Shown here piece by piece: positions 35,776 through 44,120 of a stretch of DNA of 64,000 nt. The notes below the pieces were generated by a model. That model searched no databases. It saw only the letters and a program-made list of their open reading frames with translations, and was not told the origin of the DNA. Both the position numbers and the translations under genes were made by a program. The stretch comes from VXYL01 sp965116935 (GTDB lineage Bacteria > Pseudomonadota > Gammaproteobacteria > Pseudomonadales > Azotimanducaceae): NCBI GenBank assembly GCA_965116935.1, contig OZ220737.1, positions 3,844,001 to 3,908,000 of the forward strand, given 5' to 3'. Each line of letters begins with the position of its first letter. Position 1 is the first letter of the stretch.

Positions 35776-36456
35776 TCAAGCTTGCCTGTTACGGCCGGTC
35801 CGATTGCGCTCTTGCCGGAGTTCTTCACGCCGGCGGTCGAGTTCGCGCTGTCGCAGTAGGTCGACACACCAGCTGGCCATCTCGGCGTCGGCCAGTTGCT
35901 CGACGATCGCTCCACGTTCGGCGACGAACTGGGTGCGTGGGTCGGGGATGCGGTCGATCGTGGTGTCCGAGTTGTCCACAACCTCCACGAGGTCGAAGTC
36001 ACTGAGACCCTTGCGCAGGTTCGATAGGGACCATCGGTACCGCCCGGGGATTTCCTTTGGGTCCACGTAGTGGCCGGTGTTTGCGAGCACCCGTTCGTCG
36101 ATGCGTCGGACATTCACGTCTGGCGAGGACGTGCCGATGTAGTAACCCTCCACCCGGTAGTTCTCGGCCTTTGCGCGTGCCACCAAGGCCGGGCCTGGTC
36201 GGCCCGAGAAAGTGCTTTCTATGCCAAAGCTCTCGCGCGCCGTGAAGCATGTGGCCATCTCCGCGTCGACGTACTCTCGCGTTCGCTGGCGCGCGCCGGC
36301 GTCGTTCCAATCGCCGATGCCGCCAGCGATGCTGTCTTGGTCGAAGTACTTTGCGGGCAGCCGGTCGTAGTTCGCCCGCTTCCACGCCGTCTTCCCTGAA
36401 CCGTTGCAGCCCATGACGATGACCGCCTTCGGTCTCGGGTCGATGAGTTCAGCCAT
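35776..36456 (-). CDS. Zeta-toxin-like P-loop kinase
   Basis: 226 residues from ATG 36456, with GAGGAG before it. Walker A is MGCNGSGKTAWKRANY; FDQDSIAGGIGDWN and the acidic-box motif ESFGIESTFSGR follow. Those fit the zeta-toxin/UDP-N-acetylglucosamine kinase fold family. The C-terminal 40 residues are highly charged and may be a coiled coil. No epsilon antitoxin is adjacent, so a chromosomal kinase with a non-toxin role is possible. It is transcribed ahead of the MOSC gene. Confidence 0.8.
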   Translation of the reverse strand: MAELIDPRPKAVIVMGCNGSGKTAWKRANYDRLPAKYFDQDSIAGGIGDWNDAGARQRTREYVDAEMATCFTARESFGIESTFSGRPGPALVARAKAENYRVEGYYIGTSSPDVNVRRIDERVLANTGHYVDPKEIPGRYRWSLSNLRKGLSDFDLVEVVDNSDTTIDRIPDPRTQFVAERGAIVEQLADAEMASWCVDLLRQRELDRRREELRQERNRTGRNRQA

Positions 36457-36622
36457 CGTCTGGCTCCTCGCATCCCAAATCAAGAACGACAGCGTCCACA
36501 TGGGCATTATAGGCAGCCGCATCGCTTGCCTAACCCGTAGGCCCGCCCATCACAAATCCGACGGGCTGCTAGGGCGGCTGTGGCAGGCTTGGGTGCGGTC
36601 AGGTTGGAGAACGGTGAGTCCC

Positions 36623-38047
36623 ATGCACGAGGCGAATGTGTGGATTTGTCGGGGGCTTGGTTTCCTCATGGCGTGCGCGGCGGCGGCTGCCGTCGGGGCG
36701 GACGAGCAGCGGCGGCCAAACATCGTGCTGATCGTGGCGGATGATCTCGGCTATGCGGATGTTGGCTTTCATGGGGTGGAGGACATCCCGACGCCGAGCC
36801 TTGACGCGCTCGCCCGTCGAGGGGTGCGGTTCACGAATGGCTACGTGAGCGGGACATGGTGCAGTCCGTCGCGGGCGGGGTTTCTGACGGGCAGGTATCA
36901 GCAGCGGTTCGAAGAGTCCGGGCATGAGGCCGCGGAGGAGGGCGCCTTGTCGCTTGACGAGACCACGCTCGCGGAGCGTCTGCAGTCGGCGGGGTACGTC
37001 ACCGGGCTCGTGGGCAAGTGGCATCTTGGCCTTGAGCCCGAGTTCCATCCGCTTGAGCGGGGCTTTGACGAGTTCTTCGGCTTTCTGCGCGGCGGGCACA
37101 ACTTCCTGCCGGACATTCCGAGCATCATCTTTCCCGACCATGAGGGGCTTGGCGAGGATCTCGGGGCGACCGAGGAGGGAAGGGCGCACCTGAACCGGCA
37201 GATCATGCGAGGGACCGAGCCCGTTGCTGAAGAGGAGTACCTGACCGATGCCATAGGGCGAGAGGCGGCTGCGTTCGTTGAGCGGCATGAGGCGGAGCCG
37301 TTCTTTCTGTTCGTCTCGTTCAATGCGGTGCACACGCCGATGCAGGCGACGGAGCGGCGGCTGGGGGTGTTCGGCGATGTGTCGCATCCGGTTCGGCGTG
37401 TGTACAACGCCATGATGCTGGCGCTCGACGAGGCGGTGGGGGCGCTGTTCGCACAGTTGGACCGGTCTGGATTGCTGGAGGACACGCTGGTGTTCTTCCT
37501 CAGCGACAACGGCGGCCCGACGCTGCATCGCTATGCCTACAACGCCTCGGACAACACGCCGCTCCGGGGGTCGAAGGGCACCACGCTGGAGGCGGGCATC
37601 CGGGTGCCCTTCGTGCTGTCGTGGCCGCGCGGCTTGCCGTCGGGGACGTGGTTCGACGAGCCGGTGATCGCGCTGGACCTAGTGCCGACGGCGCTCGCGG
37701 CGGCGGGCGTGGAGATTGAGGAGGAGTGGGAGCTCGATGGCGTCAATCTCCTGCCGCACTTGCATGGCGATGTGTCCGGGCCGCCGCACGAGGCGTTGTT
37801 CTGGCGCTCGTGGGGACAGATGGCGGTTCGGCGCGGCGACTGGAAGCTGGTTAGCTACGTCGCCAAGATGGACGAGGGCGAGCTCCTGCGGGGTGAGCCG
37901 CGCGATGAGATGACGCCGTACCGGCTTTACAACCTGCGTCGTGATGTTGGCGAGAGTGAAGACTTGGCGGCAGCGCAGCCGCAGCGGGCGGCACGGTTGC
38001 TGGCGTTGTGGCGGGAGTGGAACGCCGAGATGCGACCGGCGACGTAG
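36623..38047 (+). CDS. Arylsulfatase family, secreted
   Basis: 474 residues from ATG 36623. A signal peptide ends around residue 26 (GFLMACAAAAAVGADE). The sulfatase motifs are complete: metal ligands in IVADDLGYADVG, formylglycine site Cys80 in CSPSRAGFLTGR, GLVGKWHLG and the distal metal pair in FFLSDNGG. Cys80 needs conversion by a formylglycine-generating enzyme or an anaerobic radical-SAM enzyme, neither of which is in the window. It probably hydrolyses a sulfate ester in the periplasm. It is divergent from the kinase-like gene. Confidence 0.93.
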   Translation: MHEANVWICRGLGFLMACAAAAAVGADEQRRPNIVLIVADDLGYADVGFHGVEDIPTPSLDALARRGVRFTNGYVSGTWCSPSRAGFLTGRYQQRFEESGHEAAEEGALSLDETTLAERLQSAGYVTGLVGKWHLGLEPEFHPLERGFDEFFGFLRGGHNFLPDIPSIIFPDHEGLGEDLGATEEGRAHLNRQIMRGTEPVAEEEYLTDAIGREAAAFVERHEAEPFFLFVSFNAVHTPMQATERRLGVFGDVSHPVRRVYNAMMLALDEAVGALFAQLDRSGLLEDTLVFFLSDNGGPTLHRYAYNASDNTPLRGSKGTTLEAGIRVPFVLSWPRGLPSGTWFDEPVIALDLVPTALAAAGVEIEEEWELDGVNLLPHLHGDVSGPPHEALFWRSWGQMAVRRGDWKLVSYVAKMDEGELLRGEPRDEMTPYRLYNLRRDVGESEDLAAAQPQRAARLLALWREWNAEMRPAT

Positions 38048-38097
38048 AGCACAGATGACCGCAGAGTTTCCAACCCGCCGAGGCCGTCGGCGGCCCT

Positions 38098-38124
38098 GGA
38101 GGGAGGGCGGGACGCCCTCCCTCC
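38098..38124. repeat. Family B REP palindrome
   Basis: GGAGGGAGGGCGGGACGCCC continuing to CTCCCTCC, a near-perfect 27-base palindrome in the gap between the convergent sulfatase and hypothetical genes. Confidence 0.8.
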
Positions 38125-38231
38125 GGAGTGCGGTGCGTCAGTCGCTGACGTACAGGGGACAGACTTCTCCTGCCATCGTTGTTGCGGGTTCATGCGAGGG
38201 AAGGAAGATGCCCTCGCTTCAAAGGCCCGCC

Positions 38232-38582
38232 TCAGGGCTCGAGCGCTGCTAGTTTCTGGAACTGCTCTTGCGCCCACGAGTGGACCTGGCGCACCAAGTC
38301 GTCCGGGGTCTCGGTTCGGACTGGCGCCAAGGGCAGGTTTGCCTGGCGGCCGTCGCCGTAGTAGGCCTCGGCGTGTCCGTTGATGGTGTAGGAGGCGGGA
38401 TCGGTCTTGGCGTTGGTTTCGGCGATAAGGCCAAGGCTGTGCTCGACGTGGCTCGCCACCAGATCGGCGGCGTTGGTGGGGTCGGGGACGACGATTGGCC
38501 CCCTGCTCGTGGGCGTCCAGAAGACTCCGTTGGCCCACTCGACTCTGATCGTCAGGTGTGCGTAGTAAAAGCGCGTTTCCAA
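38232..38582 (-). CDS. Hypothetical protein, last gene of the sel operon
   Basis: 116 residues. It starts METRFYYAHLTIRVEWANGVFWTPTSRGPIVV and contains NAADLVASHVEHSLG and LVRQVHSWAQEQFQKL. No family was recognised. It starts 25 bases after selB on the same strand, so it is likely cotranscribed with selA and selB. There is no signal peptide and no transmembrane segment. Whether it has a selenium role is unknown. Confidence 0.6.
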   Translation of the reverse strand: METRFYYAHLTIRVEWANGVFWTPTSRGPIVVPDPTNAADLVASHVEHSLGLIAETNAKTDPASYTINGHAEAYYGDGRQANLPLAPVRTETPDDLVRQVHSWAQEQFQKLAALEP

Positions 38583-38607
38583 GGGCTTTTCCTCCTTTGG
38601 TTTGTGG

Positions 38608-40488
38608 CTACAGGATGGTGTTGCGGTTGCCGACGATGGTGCGGGTGTCGCCGCTGCGGCGGGTGAAGCCGGTGCGGTCGAAGTGTTCGAGCACCTCGAT
38701 CACCACGTTGCGGCCGACGCCGGTGGCGTCGCGGAAGTTGCGCACGGTGAAGGGGCCCTGGGCGGCGAGGCCGGCGGCTTGGTCGGCCATTTCCAGAAGT
38801 CGGGCCGGCAGGTAGTAGCGCGTGTCGCTGACGCGGATGGCGAGGCCGAAGGCGGGCAGGGCGCGCATCTCGCGTTCGAAGGCGGGAAAGGGGCGCTTCA
38901 GGCGTTTGGCGATGTCGCCGAGGCTCGGCGGCTGGATGGAGTCGAGGGGCCGCTCCACTTGGTCGAACAGGCGCTTGACGTGGTTTGGGATGTCGGCCTG
39001 ATGGGAGGCGAGTGCGTAGTCGCCTCCTTCCACGCGCACGGCGTCGGTGGCCGCCAGGTGTTGGAGAGCTAGGCGCAGCGTAGTGGCCTGGTCGGGGTCG
39101 CCTGCACAAAGCTCGGATTCCGTGAGCCCGGCGCTGTCGGGGTGTTGCTGGTGGTGACGGGTCAGGTGCTCGCGCAGGTTGGCTTCGGCAGCGTCCAGAG
39201 CGGCCTTGGCGAGCCAGTGGCCGTCGATCTCGACGACGTCTGCGGCATCGCCAAGAACCGCGGCCATGCGTTCGGGCGCGAGGTTCCAATGCCTTGCGAA
39301 TGTGGCGGCATGGACTGGCCCCTGCTCGAGTGCCGCACCGGCGGAGGCCGAGGCGTCGTCGGGTTGCACGCTGGCGAGTAGTCGGAGCCGCGCCGGTGCC
39401 CGGCGTCGCCCCTGCGGCTCGCCGATGGCGACGACGCGGCCGCCGCCCAAGGTCGTCGCCAAGTCGTGGTCGCGAAGCACCACCCGGTCGCCGATCTTCA
39501 CGTGCACGGGGTTGGTGGTTGCGAGGTCCACGCGTGCACCAGCACCGCCGGGTGTCGGCGCTTCGTCGATGAGCAGGATGCGCGCTTGGGCGTGGCTGCT
39601 GGCGTGATAGACGTGTACCGGGTGGTTGTGTTTTACGGCGCGGGGGAAGTCCGCCAGTACCGCGAGTTCGATGCAGGTGCGCGTAACCGGTTCGCGGCTT
39701 TCGGCTGGCAGCAGCCAGTCGCCGCGGGCTACTTCCTCTGCGCTGACGCCAGCAAGGTTGATGGCGGCGCGATCGCCCGGCGTTGCGGCGTCGGCATCTT
39801 GGTTCTGCACCCGCACGCCGCGAACGCGAACGGCAGTGCCGGTGTCGGCAAGCACGAGGCGGTCGTCGGTTTGCGCGGTTCCAGCGAGCACCGTGCCGGT
39901 GACGACCGTGCCGCTGCCGCGCACCGTGAAGGCTCGGTCGATGGGGAGTCGGAATGGTTCGTTCGTCGCGGAGGCGCGGTCGGCGCGGGCCGCAAGGGCA
40001 ATGTGGCGGCGTACTTCCTCCACCCCGGTACCGGTGGTGCAGGAGACCGGGAGGGTGGGGGCCTGGTGCAGGAAGGTTCCCGCCGTGAGCGCGCCTACGT
40101 CGTGGCGCACTTCCTCCACCCGTGCCGGCGGCACGCGGTCGATCTTGTTGAGGACGACGATGCCCCGCGAGAGGCCGAGCAGCGAAAGGATTTGCAGGTG
40201 TTCGCGGGACTGGGGCATCACGCCGTCGTCCACGGCGATGACCAGCATGGCGAACTGGCGCGAGGCGATACCGGCGACCATGTTGTGGACGAAGCGGTGG
40301 TGGCCGGGCACGTCCACGAAGCCGACGCGGCTGGTGTTCGCGTCGCCGAGGTTGGCATAGGCGAAGCCGAGGTCGATGGTGAGGCCGCGGCGTTTCTCCT
40401 CCGCGAGCGTATCGGTATCGACGCCGGTCAGGGCATGCACCAGGGAGGTCTTGCCGTGGTCCACGTGGCCGGCGAGGGTGACGATCAT
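38608..40488 (-). CDS. selB: Selenocysteine-specific elongation factor SelB
   Basis: 626 residues, as expected. G motifs: G1 GHVDHGKT (7-14), G2 RGLTIDLGFA, G3 DVPGH (59-63) and G4 NKID (114-117). Domains II and III follow. The C-terminal four winged helices end GVGRNVVIEVLEHFDRTGFT and TIVGNRNTIL. SelB carries Sec-tRNA to the ribosome at UGA codons and binds the SECIS hairpin through its last winged helices. It overlaps selA by 4 bases (ATGA), so the two are coupled. Confidence 0.97.
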   Translation of the reverse strand: MIVTLAGHVDHGKTSLVHALTGVDTDTLAEEKRRGLTIDLGFAYANLGDANTSRVGFVDVPGHHRFVHNMVAGIASRQFAMLVIAVDDGVMPQSREHLQILSLLGLSRGIVVLNKIDRVPPARVEEVRHDVGALTAGTFLHQAPTLPVSCTTGTGVEEVRRHIALAARADRASATNEPFRLPIDRAFTVRGSGTVVTGTVLAGTAQTDDRLVLADTGTAVRVRGVRVQNQDADAATPGDRAAINLAGVSAEEVARGDWLLPAESREPVTRTCIELAVLADFPRAVKHNHPVHVYHASSHAQARILLIDEAPTPGGAGARVDLATTNPVHVKIGDRVVLRDHDLATTLGGGRVVAIGEPQGRRRAPARLRLLASVQPDDASASAGAALEQGPVHAATFARHWNLAPERMAAVLGDAADVVEIDGHWLAKAALDAAEANLREHLTRHHQQHPDSAGLTESELCAGDPDQATTLRLALQHLAATDAVRVEGGDYALASHQADIPNHVKRLFDQVERPLDSIQPPSLGDIAKRLKRPFPAFEREMRALPAFGLAIRVSDTRYYLPARLLEMADQAAGLAAQGPFTVRNFRDATGVGRNVVIEVLEHFDRTGFTRRSGDTRTIVGNRNTIL

Positions 40489-41852
40489 GGGCTCTGTTGG
40501 CCGAGTCCGGCGAGGGCGTGGAGAAGTTCGTCGAGTGGTTCAGCGCCGTGCATGTCGAGCCAGACGCTGTCGCTCGCGACGCGGGCGACCACGGGGAGCG
40601 AGAGCTCGCGCATGGCTGCGGCGAGCGTGTCGGCGGTGTCGCCGTCGCGCCGGACGCGCACCGCACGGCTCGGGAGCAAGCGGTCGGGCACTGCGCCGCT
40701 GCCGATCTGTGCCTTGGCGTTCTCCAGCGTTGCGTGCACGTTGGGTAGCCTTTGGAGACATTCCACCACCGCTTCGCCACGGCGGCTGAGCTTCGCCAAG
40801 GGTGTCGTCAGCGTGCGCAGCAGCGGGATGTGCTCGGCGAGGGTGGTTGGGTCTTCGTACGCCTTCAGCGTTTCGTCGAGTAGCGCCAAGGTGAGCTTGT
40901 CGAGGCGGAGAGCCCGCTTCAGGGGATTGCGGTCAAGGGCTTGCACGAGGTCCTTGCTGCCGACGATGAGTCCCGCTTGCACGCCGCCGAGCAGCTTGTC
41001 GCCGGAGAAGGTCACGAGGTCCACGCCGCTTGCCAGCGTCGCCCGTACCGTCGGCTCCCCGGGGAGGCCAAGACGTGCGAGATCGATCAGCGCGCCGCTG
41101 CCCAAGTCCACGCAGGTCGGCACCTCGTGTTGCTTGCCGATGGCGGAGAGCTCGCTCGCGGTCACCTCGCGGGTGAAGCCCTCGACGTGGTAGTTGCTCG
41201 GATGCACCTTGAGCAGCAGCGCGGCGTTGGTTGCGATGGCCTCGAAGTCGCGCGGATGGGTGCGGTTGGTGGTGCCGACCTCAGCCAGCTTGCAGCCGGC
41301 GCGCTGCATGATCTCCGGCAGCCGGAAGCTGCCGCCGATCTCGATTAGTTCGCCCCGGGATACGGCCACTTCGCGGCCTAAGGCGAGGGTGTTGAGCACC
41401 AGCAGGACGGCGGCGGCGTTGTTGTTGACAACGGTGGCGGCCTCGGCGCCGGTAAGCAGCTTCAGCCGATGCCGGACGATGCGCTCCCGTTCGCCCCGTT
41501 CGCCCTTGGCGAGGTCGTATTCGAGGGTCGTTGGGCGCGTCGCCTTGGCGATGGCATGGGCCACCGTCTCCGGGCTGATGAGGGCGCGGCCCAGGTTCGT
41601 GTGGATGATGGTGCCGGTGAGGTTGAACACGGTCTCGTAGCCGTGCCCTACTTCCGCATCCAGCCAGCGGGTGAGGGCATCGACGTAGCCGCTGGGTTCT
41701 GTGCCCCAGTCGGGGATGTCGCCAGCGGCGCGCAGTTTTGCCTGCACGGCGCGCACGGCCTCCTTGGTGGTGGCGAGGCCCCACTGCCGCGCGACCGCTT
41801 GGGTGGCGTCGTGGGTCAGCACCTGATCGACACTGGGCAGTCGGCGCGACAT
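40485..41852 (-). CDS. selA: L-seryl-tRNA(Sec) selenium transferase SelA
   Basis: 455 residues. The PLP-binding lysine is Lys286 in DLVTFSGDKLLGG. Other marks are NLTGTIIHTNLGRALI near residue 77, VVNNNAAAVLLVLNTL, GGSFRLPEIM and KVHPSNYHVEGF. The enzyme converts Ser-tRNA(Sec) to Sec-tRNA(Sec) with selenophosphate as donor, as a homodecamer in bacteria. It is the first gene of selA-selB-hypothetical. selD, needed to make selenophosphate, is not in this window. Confidence 0.97.
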   Translation of the reverse strand: MSRRLPSVDQVLTHDATQAVARQWGLATTKEAVRAVQAKLRAAGDIPDWGTEPSGYVDALTRWLDAEVGHGYETVFNLTGTIIHTNLGRALISPETVAHAIAKATRPTTLEYDLAKGERGERERIVRHRLKLLTGAEAATVVNNNAAAVLLVLNTLALGREVAVSRGELIEIGGSFRLPEIMQRAGCKLAEVGTTNRTHPRDFEAIATNAALLLKVHPSNYHVEGFTREVTASELSAIGKQHEVPTCVDLGSGALIDLARLGLPGEPTVRATLASGVDLVTFSGDKLLGGVQAGLIVGSKDLVQALDRNPLKRALRLDKLTLALLDETLKAYEDPTTLAEHIPLLRTLTTPLAKLSRRGEAVVECLQRLPNVHATLENAKAQIGSGAVPDRLLPSRAVRVRRDGDTADTLAAAMRELSLPVVARVASDSVWLDMHGAEPLDELLHALAGLGQQSP

Positions 41853-42032
41853 GGCGGGACTCGAGGAGATGCGCCGTAGAGTGGCGCGTTAGCGTCATTC
41901 TACGGCGCAAGGTCGTAGATGGGTGCGGGTTGGCGGCGCTACGGCGCAAGCGCCACAGTCGAGGGGCTTCGCCTCGCTTGAGTGGTAAGGTGGCGCCGCC
42001 ATTGGATGACCGGAACAAGGAGCAGGCGGCAG

Positions 42033-42917
42033 ATGGGCGATTCGACGGCGGTGGCGTTCGTGGGGCTTGGCGTGATGGGCTATCCGATGGCGGGGCATCT
42101 GGCCAAGGCCGGGCATCGCGTGACGGTCTACAACCGCACCCGCGCCCGCGCCGACGCTTGGCGAGATGAGCATGGCGGCGCGGTTGCCGGCACTCCTGCG
42201 GAAGCTGCCGCGGCGGCTGATGTCGTCTTCATGTGTGTCGGCAACGACAACGACGTGCGCGCCGTGACGGTCGGCGAGGGCGGCATCCTGCACGGTGCGA
42301 AGGAAGGCTCTGTGCTCGTGGATCACACGACCGCGTCCGCCGTGGTCGCGCAGGAGGTGGCAGCCGCCGCCGAGCAGCGTGGCGTGGGATTCCTCGATGC
42401 GCCGGTGAGCGGCGGCCAGGCCGGCGCGGAGAACGGCCAGCTCACGGTGATGGTGGGCGGTTCGGAAGCGACCTACGCCCGCGCCGAGGGCATTATCGAC
42501 TGCTACGCGCGCTTTGTGCGGCTGATGGGCGGTGTGGGCGCCGGGCAACTCACCAAGATGGTGAATCAGGTGTGCATCGCCGGCATCGTGCAGGGGCTCT
42601 CGGAGGGGCTGCATTTCGCGGAGAAGGCCGGGCTTGATCTTGATGGCGTGGTGGAGGTGATTTCCAAGGGCGCAGCGCAAAGCTGGCAGATGGACAATCG
42701 CGCCGAGACCATGGCGCGGCGGGAGTTCGAGTTCGGCTTCGCGGTGAACTGGATGCGCAAGGACCTGGACATCACCCTGGCCGCGGCGAGGGAGTTCGAT
42801 GCGCGAATGCCGCTCGCGGCCTTGGTGGATCAGTTCTATGCCGACGTCCAGGCGATGGGCGGCGGACGCTGGGACACCTCCAGCCTGATCGAACGGCTGC
42901 GACGGGTCGAGGAATAG
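42033..42917 (+). CDS. NAD(P)-dependent beta-hydroxyacid dehydrogenase (3-hydroxyisobutyrate dehydrogenase-like)
   Basis: 294 residues; ATG 42033 follows AAGGAG. The Rossmann motif is GLGVMG at 11-16 and the substrate-binding block DAPVSGGQAGAENGQLTVMVGG starts near residue 122. The catalytic lysine is Lys175 in GAGQLTKMVNQ, with Asn179 after it. The end KDLDITLAAAREFDARMPLAALVDQFY is typical. Substrates may be 3-hydroxyisobutyrate, tartronate semialdehyde or similar. The kinase gene follows after 3 bases, so the two are cotranscribed. Confidence 0.92.
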   Translation: MGDSTAVAFVGLGVMGYPMAGHLAKAGHRVTVYNRTRARADAWRDEHGGAVAGTPAEAAAAADVVFMCVGNDNDVRAVTVGEGGILHGAKEGSVLVDHTTASAVVAQEVAAAAEQRGVGFLDAPVSGGQAGAENGQLTVMVGGSEATYARAEGIIDCYARFVRLMGGVGAGQLTKMVNQVCIAGIVQGLSEGLHFAEKAGLDLDGVVEVISKGAAQSWQMDNRAETMARREFEFGFAVNWMRKDLDITLAAAREFDARMPLAALVDQFYADVQAMGGGRWDTSSLIERLRRVEE

Positions 42918-42920
42918 GGT

Positions 42921-43874
42921 GTGGTTCGCTTTCCAGAGCCACCAGAGGACGACTATCCGATCGTCTATCTGAAGGACACCGATCGGCCGCTGCCGGAAAC
43001 GATCAATCCGAACACGCGCTACGCCTACTTCAAGACCATCGCCCGGGGCGGGCGCTCCATCATCGAGAGCTGCAAGGACCTGCATCTCATGCGGGTGGTG
43101 GCGCGCAAGAGCCTCAAGCCCGAGTTCGCGCACAATCCGGTGGATCAGACGCGTCTAATCCGCGAGGCGCGGATCGCGGCCATGTTGCAGCATCCGAACA
43201 CCGTGCCGACCTACGAACTCGGTCGCGACAACCGGGGCCACTGCTACTTCACCATGAAGCTCGTGCATGGCTACACGTTCCGCGAGGTGCTCGACTTTCG
43301 GGAACGCTACGACCTTGGGCGCCTGATGGACGTGGTGATCCAGATCGCCCACGCCCTGGAGTACGCCCACAGCCACGGCGTGGCGCATCGCGACATCAAG
43401 CCGGAGAACATCCTGGTCGGCCCCTTCGGTGAGGTGCTGCTGCTCGACTGGGGCCTCGCCAAGGTGTGGAACCCGGAGGGTTCGCCGAGCGCCGGGGAGG
43501 TGGTCGAGGTGGATGCGCTGAATCTTGAGGACCTCACCATCACCGCCCAGGACAAGCTGCAAGGCACGGCGGCCTACATGTCGCCGGAGCAGATCCGCGA
43601 AGACCCGGACATCGACTGGCGCACCGACATCTACAGTTTGGGCGCCGTCATTTACGAGATCCTCGCCGGCCAACCCCCGGTGACCGGCGAGACGCTGCAG
43701 GAACTGCTCGCGCAAACACTCGAGAAGGAGCCGCGCCCGCCGTCGCAGGTTGCACCCTGGGCCGTGTCGTCAAGGCTGGAGGAACTGTGCATGCAGTGCC
43801 TTGCGAAAGAGGCAAGCGGGCGCATCGGCACGACCGCCGACCTGATCCGAGAGTTGCAGGAGGATTGGGGCTAG
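42921..43874 (+). CDS. Serine/threonine protein kinase (Hanks type), soluble
   Basis: 317 residues from GTG 42921. The phosphate loop is poor (ARGGRSIIES instead of GxGxxG). The ATP lysine is Lys63 in VVARKSL. The catalytic loop HRDIKPEN (156-163) is intact. The magnesium motif is DWG (176-178) rather than DFG, as in many bacterial kinases. SPEQ replaces APE. There is no transmembrane segment or sensor domain, unlike PknB-type kinases. The coupling to the dehydrogenase suggests shared regulation; the substrate is unknown. Confidence 0.88.
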   Translation: MVRFPEPPEDDYPIVYLKDTDRPLPETINPNTRYAYFKTIARGGRSIIESCKDLHLMRVVARKSLKPEFAHNPVDQTRLIREARIAAMLQHPNTVPTYELGRDNRGHCYFTMKLVHGYTFREVLDFRERYDLGRLMDVVIQIAHALEYAHSHGVAHRDIKPENILVGPFGEVLLLDWGLAKVWNPEGSPSAGEVVEVDALNLEDLTITAQDKLQGTAAYMSPEQIREDPDIDWRTDIYSLGAVIYEILAGQPPVTGETLQELLAQTLEKEPRPPSQVAPWAVSSRLEELCMQCLAKEASGRIGTTADLIRELQEDWG

Positions 43875-44120
43875 GAGCGAGCGTGGCATGGAACGTGGCT
43901 AGGAGCGCGTTGCTCCGGCGGCCCCCCTCCGAGAAAGGGCGAGGAACGCCTTTTTCTCGACTCCCCCGCGAGGGGGGAGTGACGTTCGGGGGCGCACGAT
44001 GCATTGGCGCAGCCTCCTGCGGCGTGACGGAGGGCGAGACGCCCTCCCTCCGGAAGACCTCACTCTTTGGAGAGAGGGCGTCTCGCCCTCCGCATGCAGG
44101 ATGTCCGTGTCAAAGCGGCA
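43875..44120. repeat. Two family B REP palindromes
   Basis: Palindromes at 44029-44050 (GAGGGCGAGACGCCCTC core, inverted orientation) and 44072-44091 (GAGAGGGCGTCTCGCCCTCC) lie head to head between convergent genes. A pyrimidine-rich hairpin (CCGAGAAAGGGCGAGGAACG, CCTTTTTCTCG) near 43930 may end the kinase transcript. No gene is present. Confidence 0.75.

Noticed and set aside
38232..38582. Third gene of the sel operon considered as selD or a selenoprotein
   Set aside because: Its 116 residues show no SelD motifs and no in-frame UGA.
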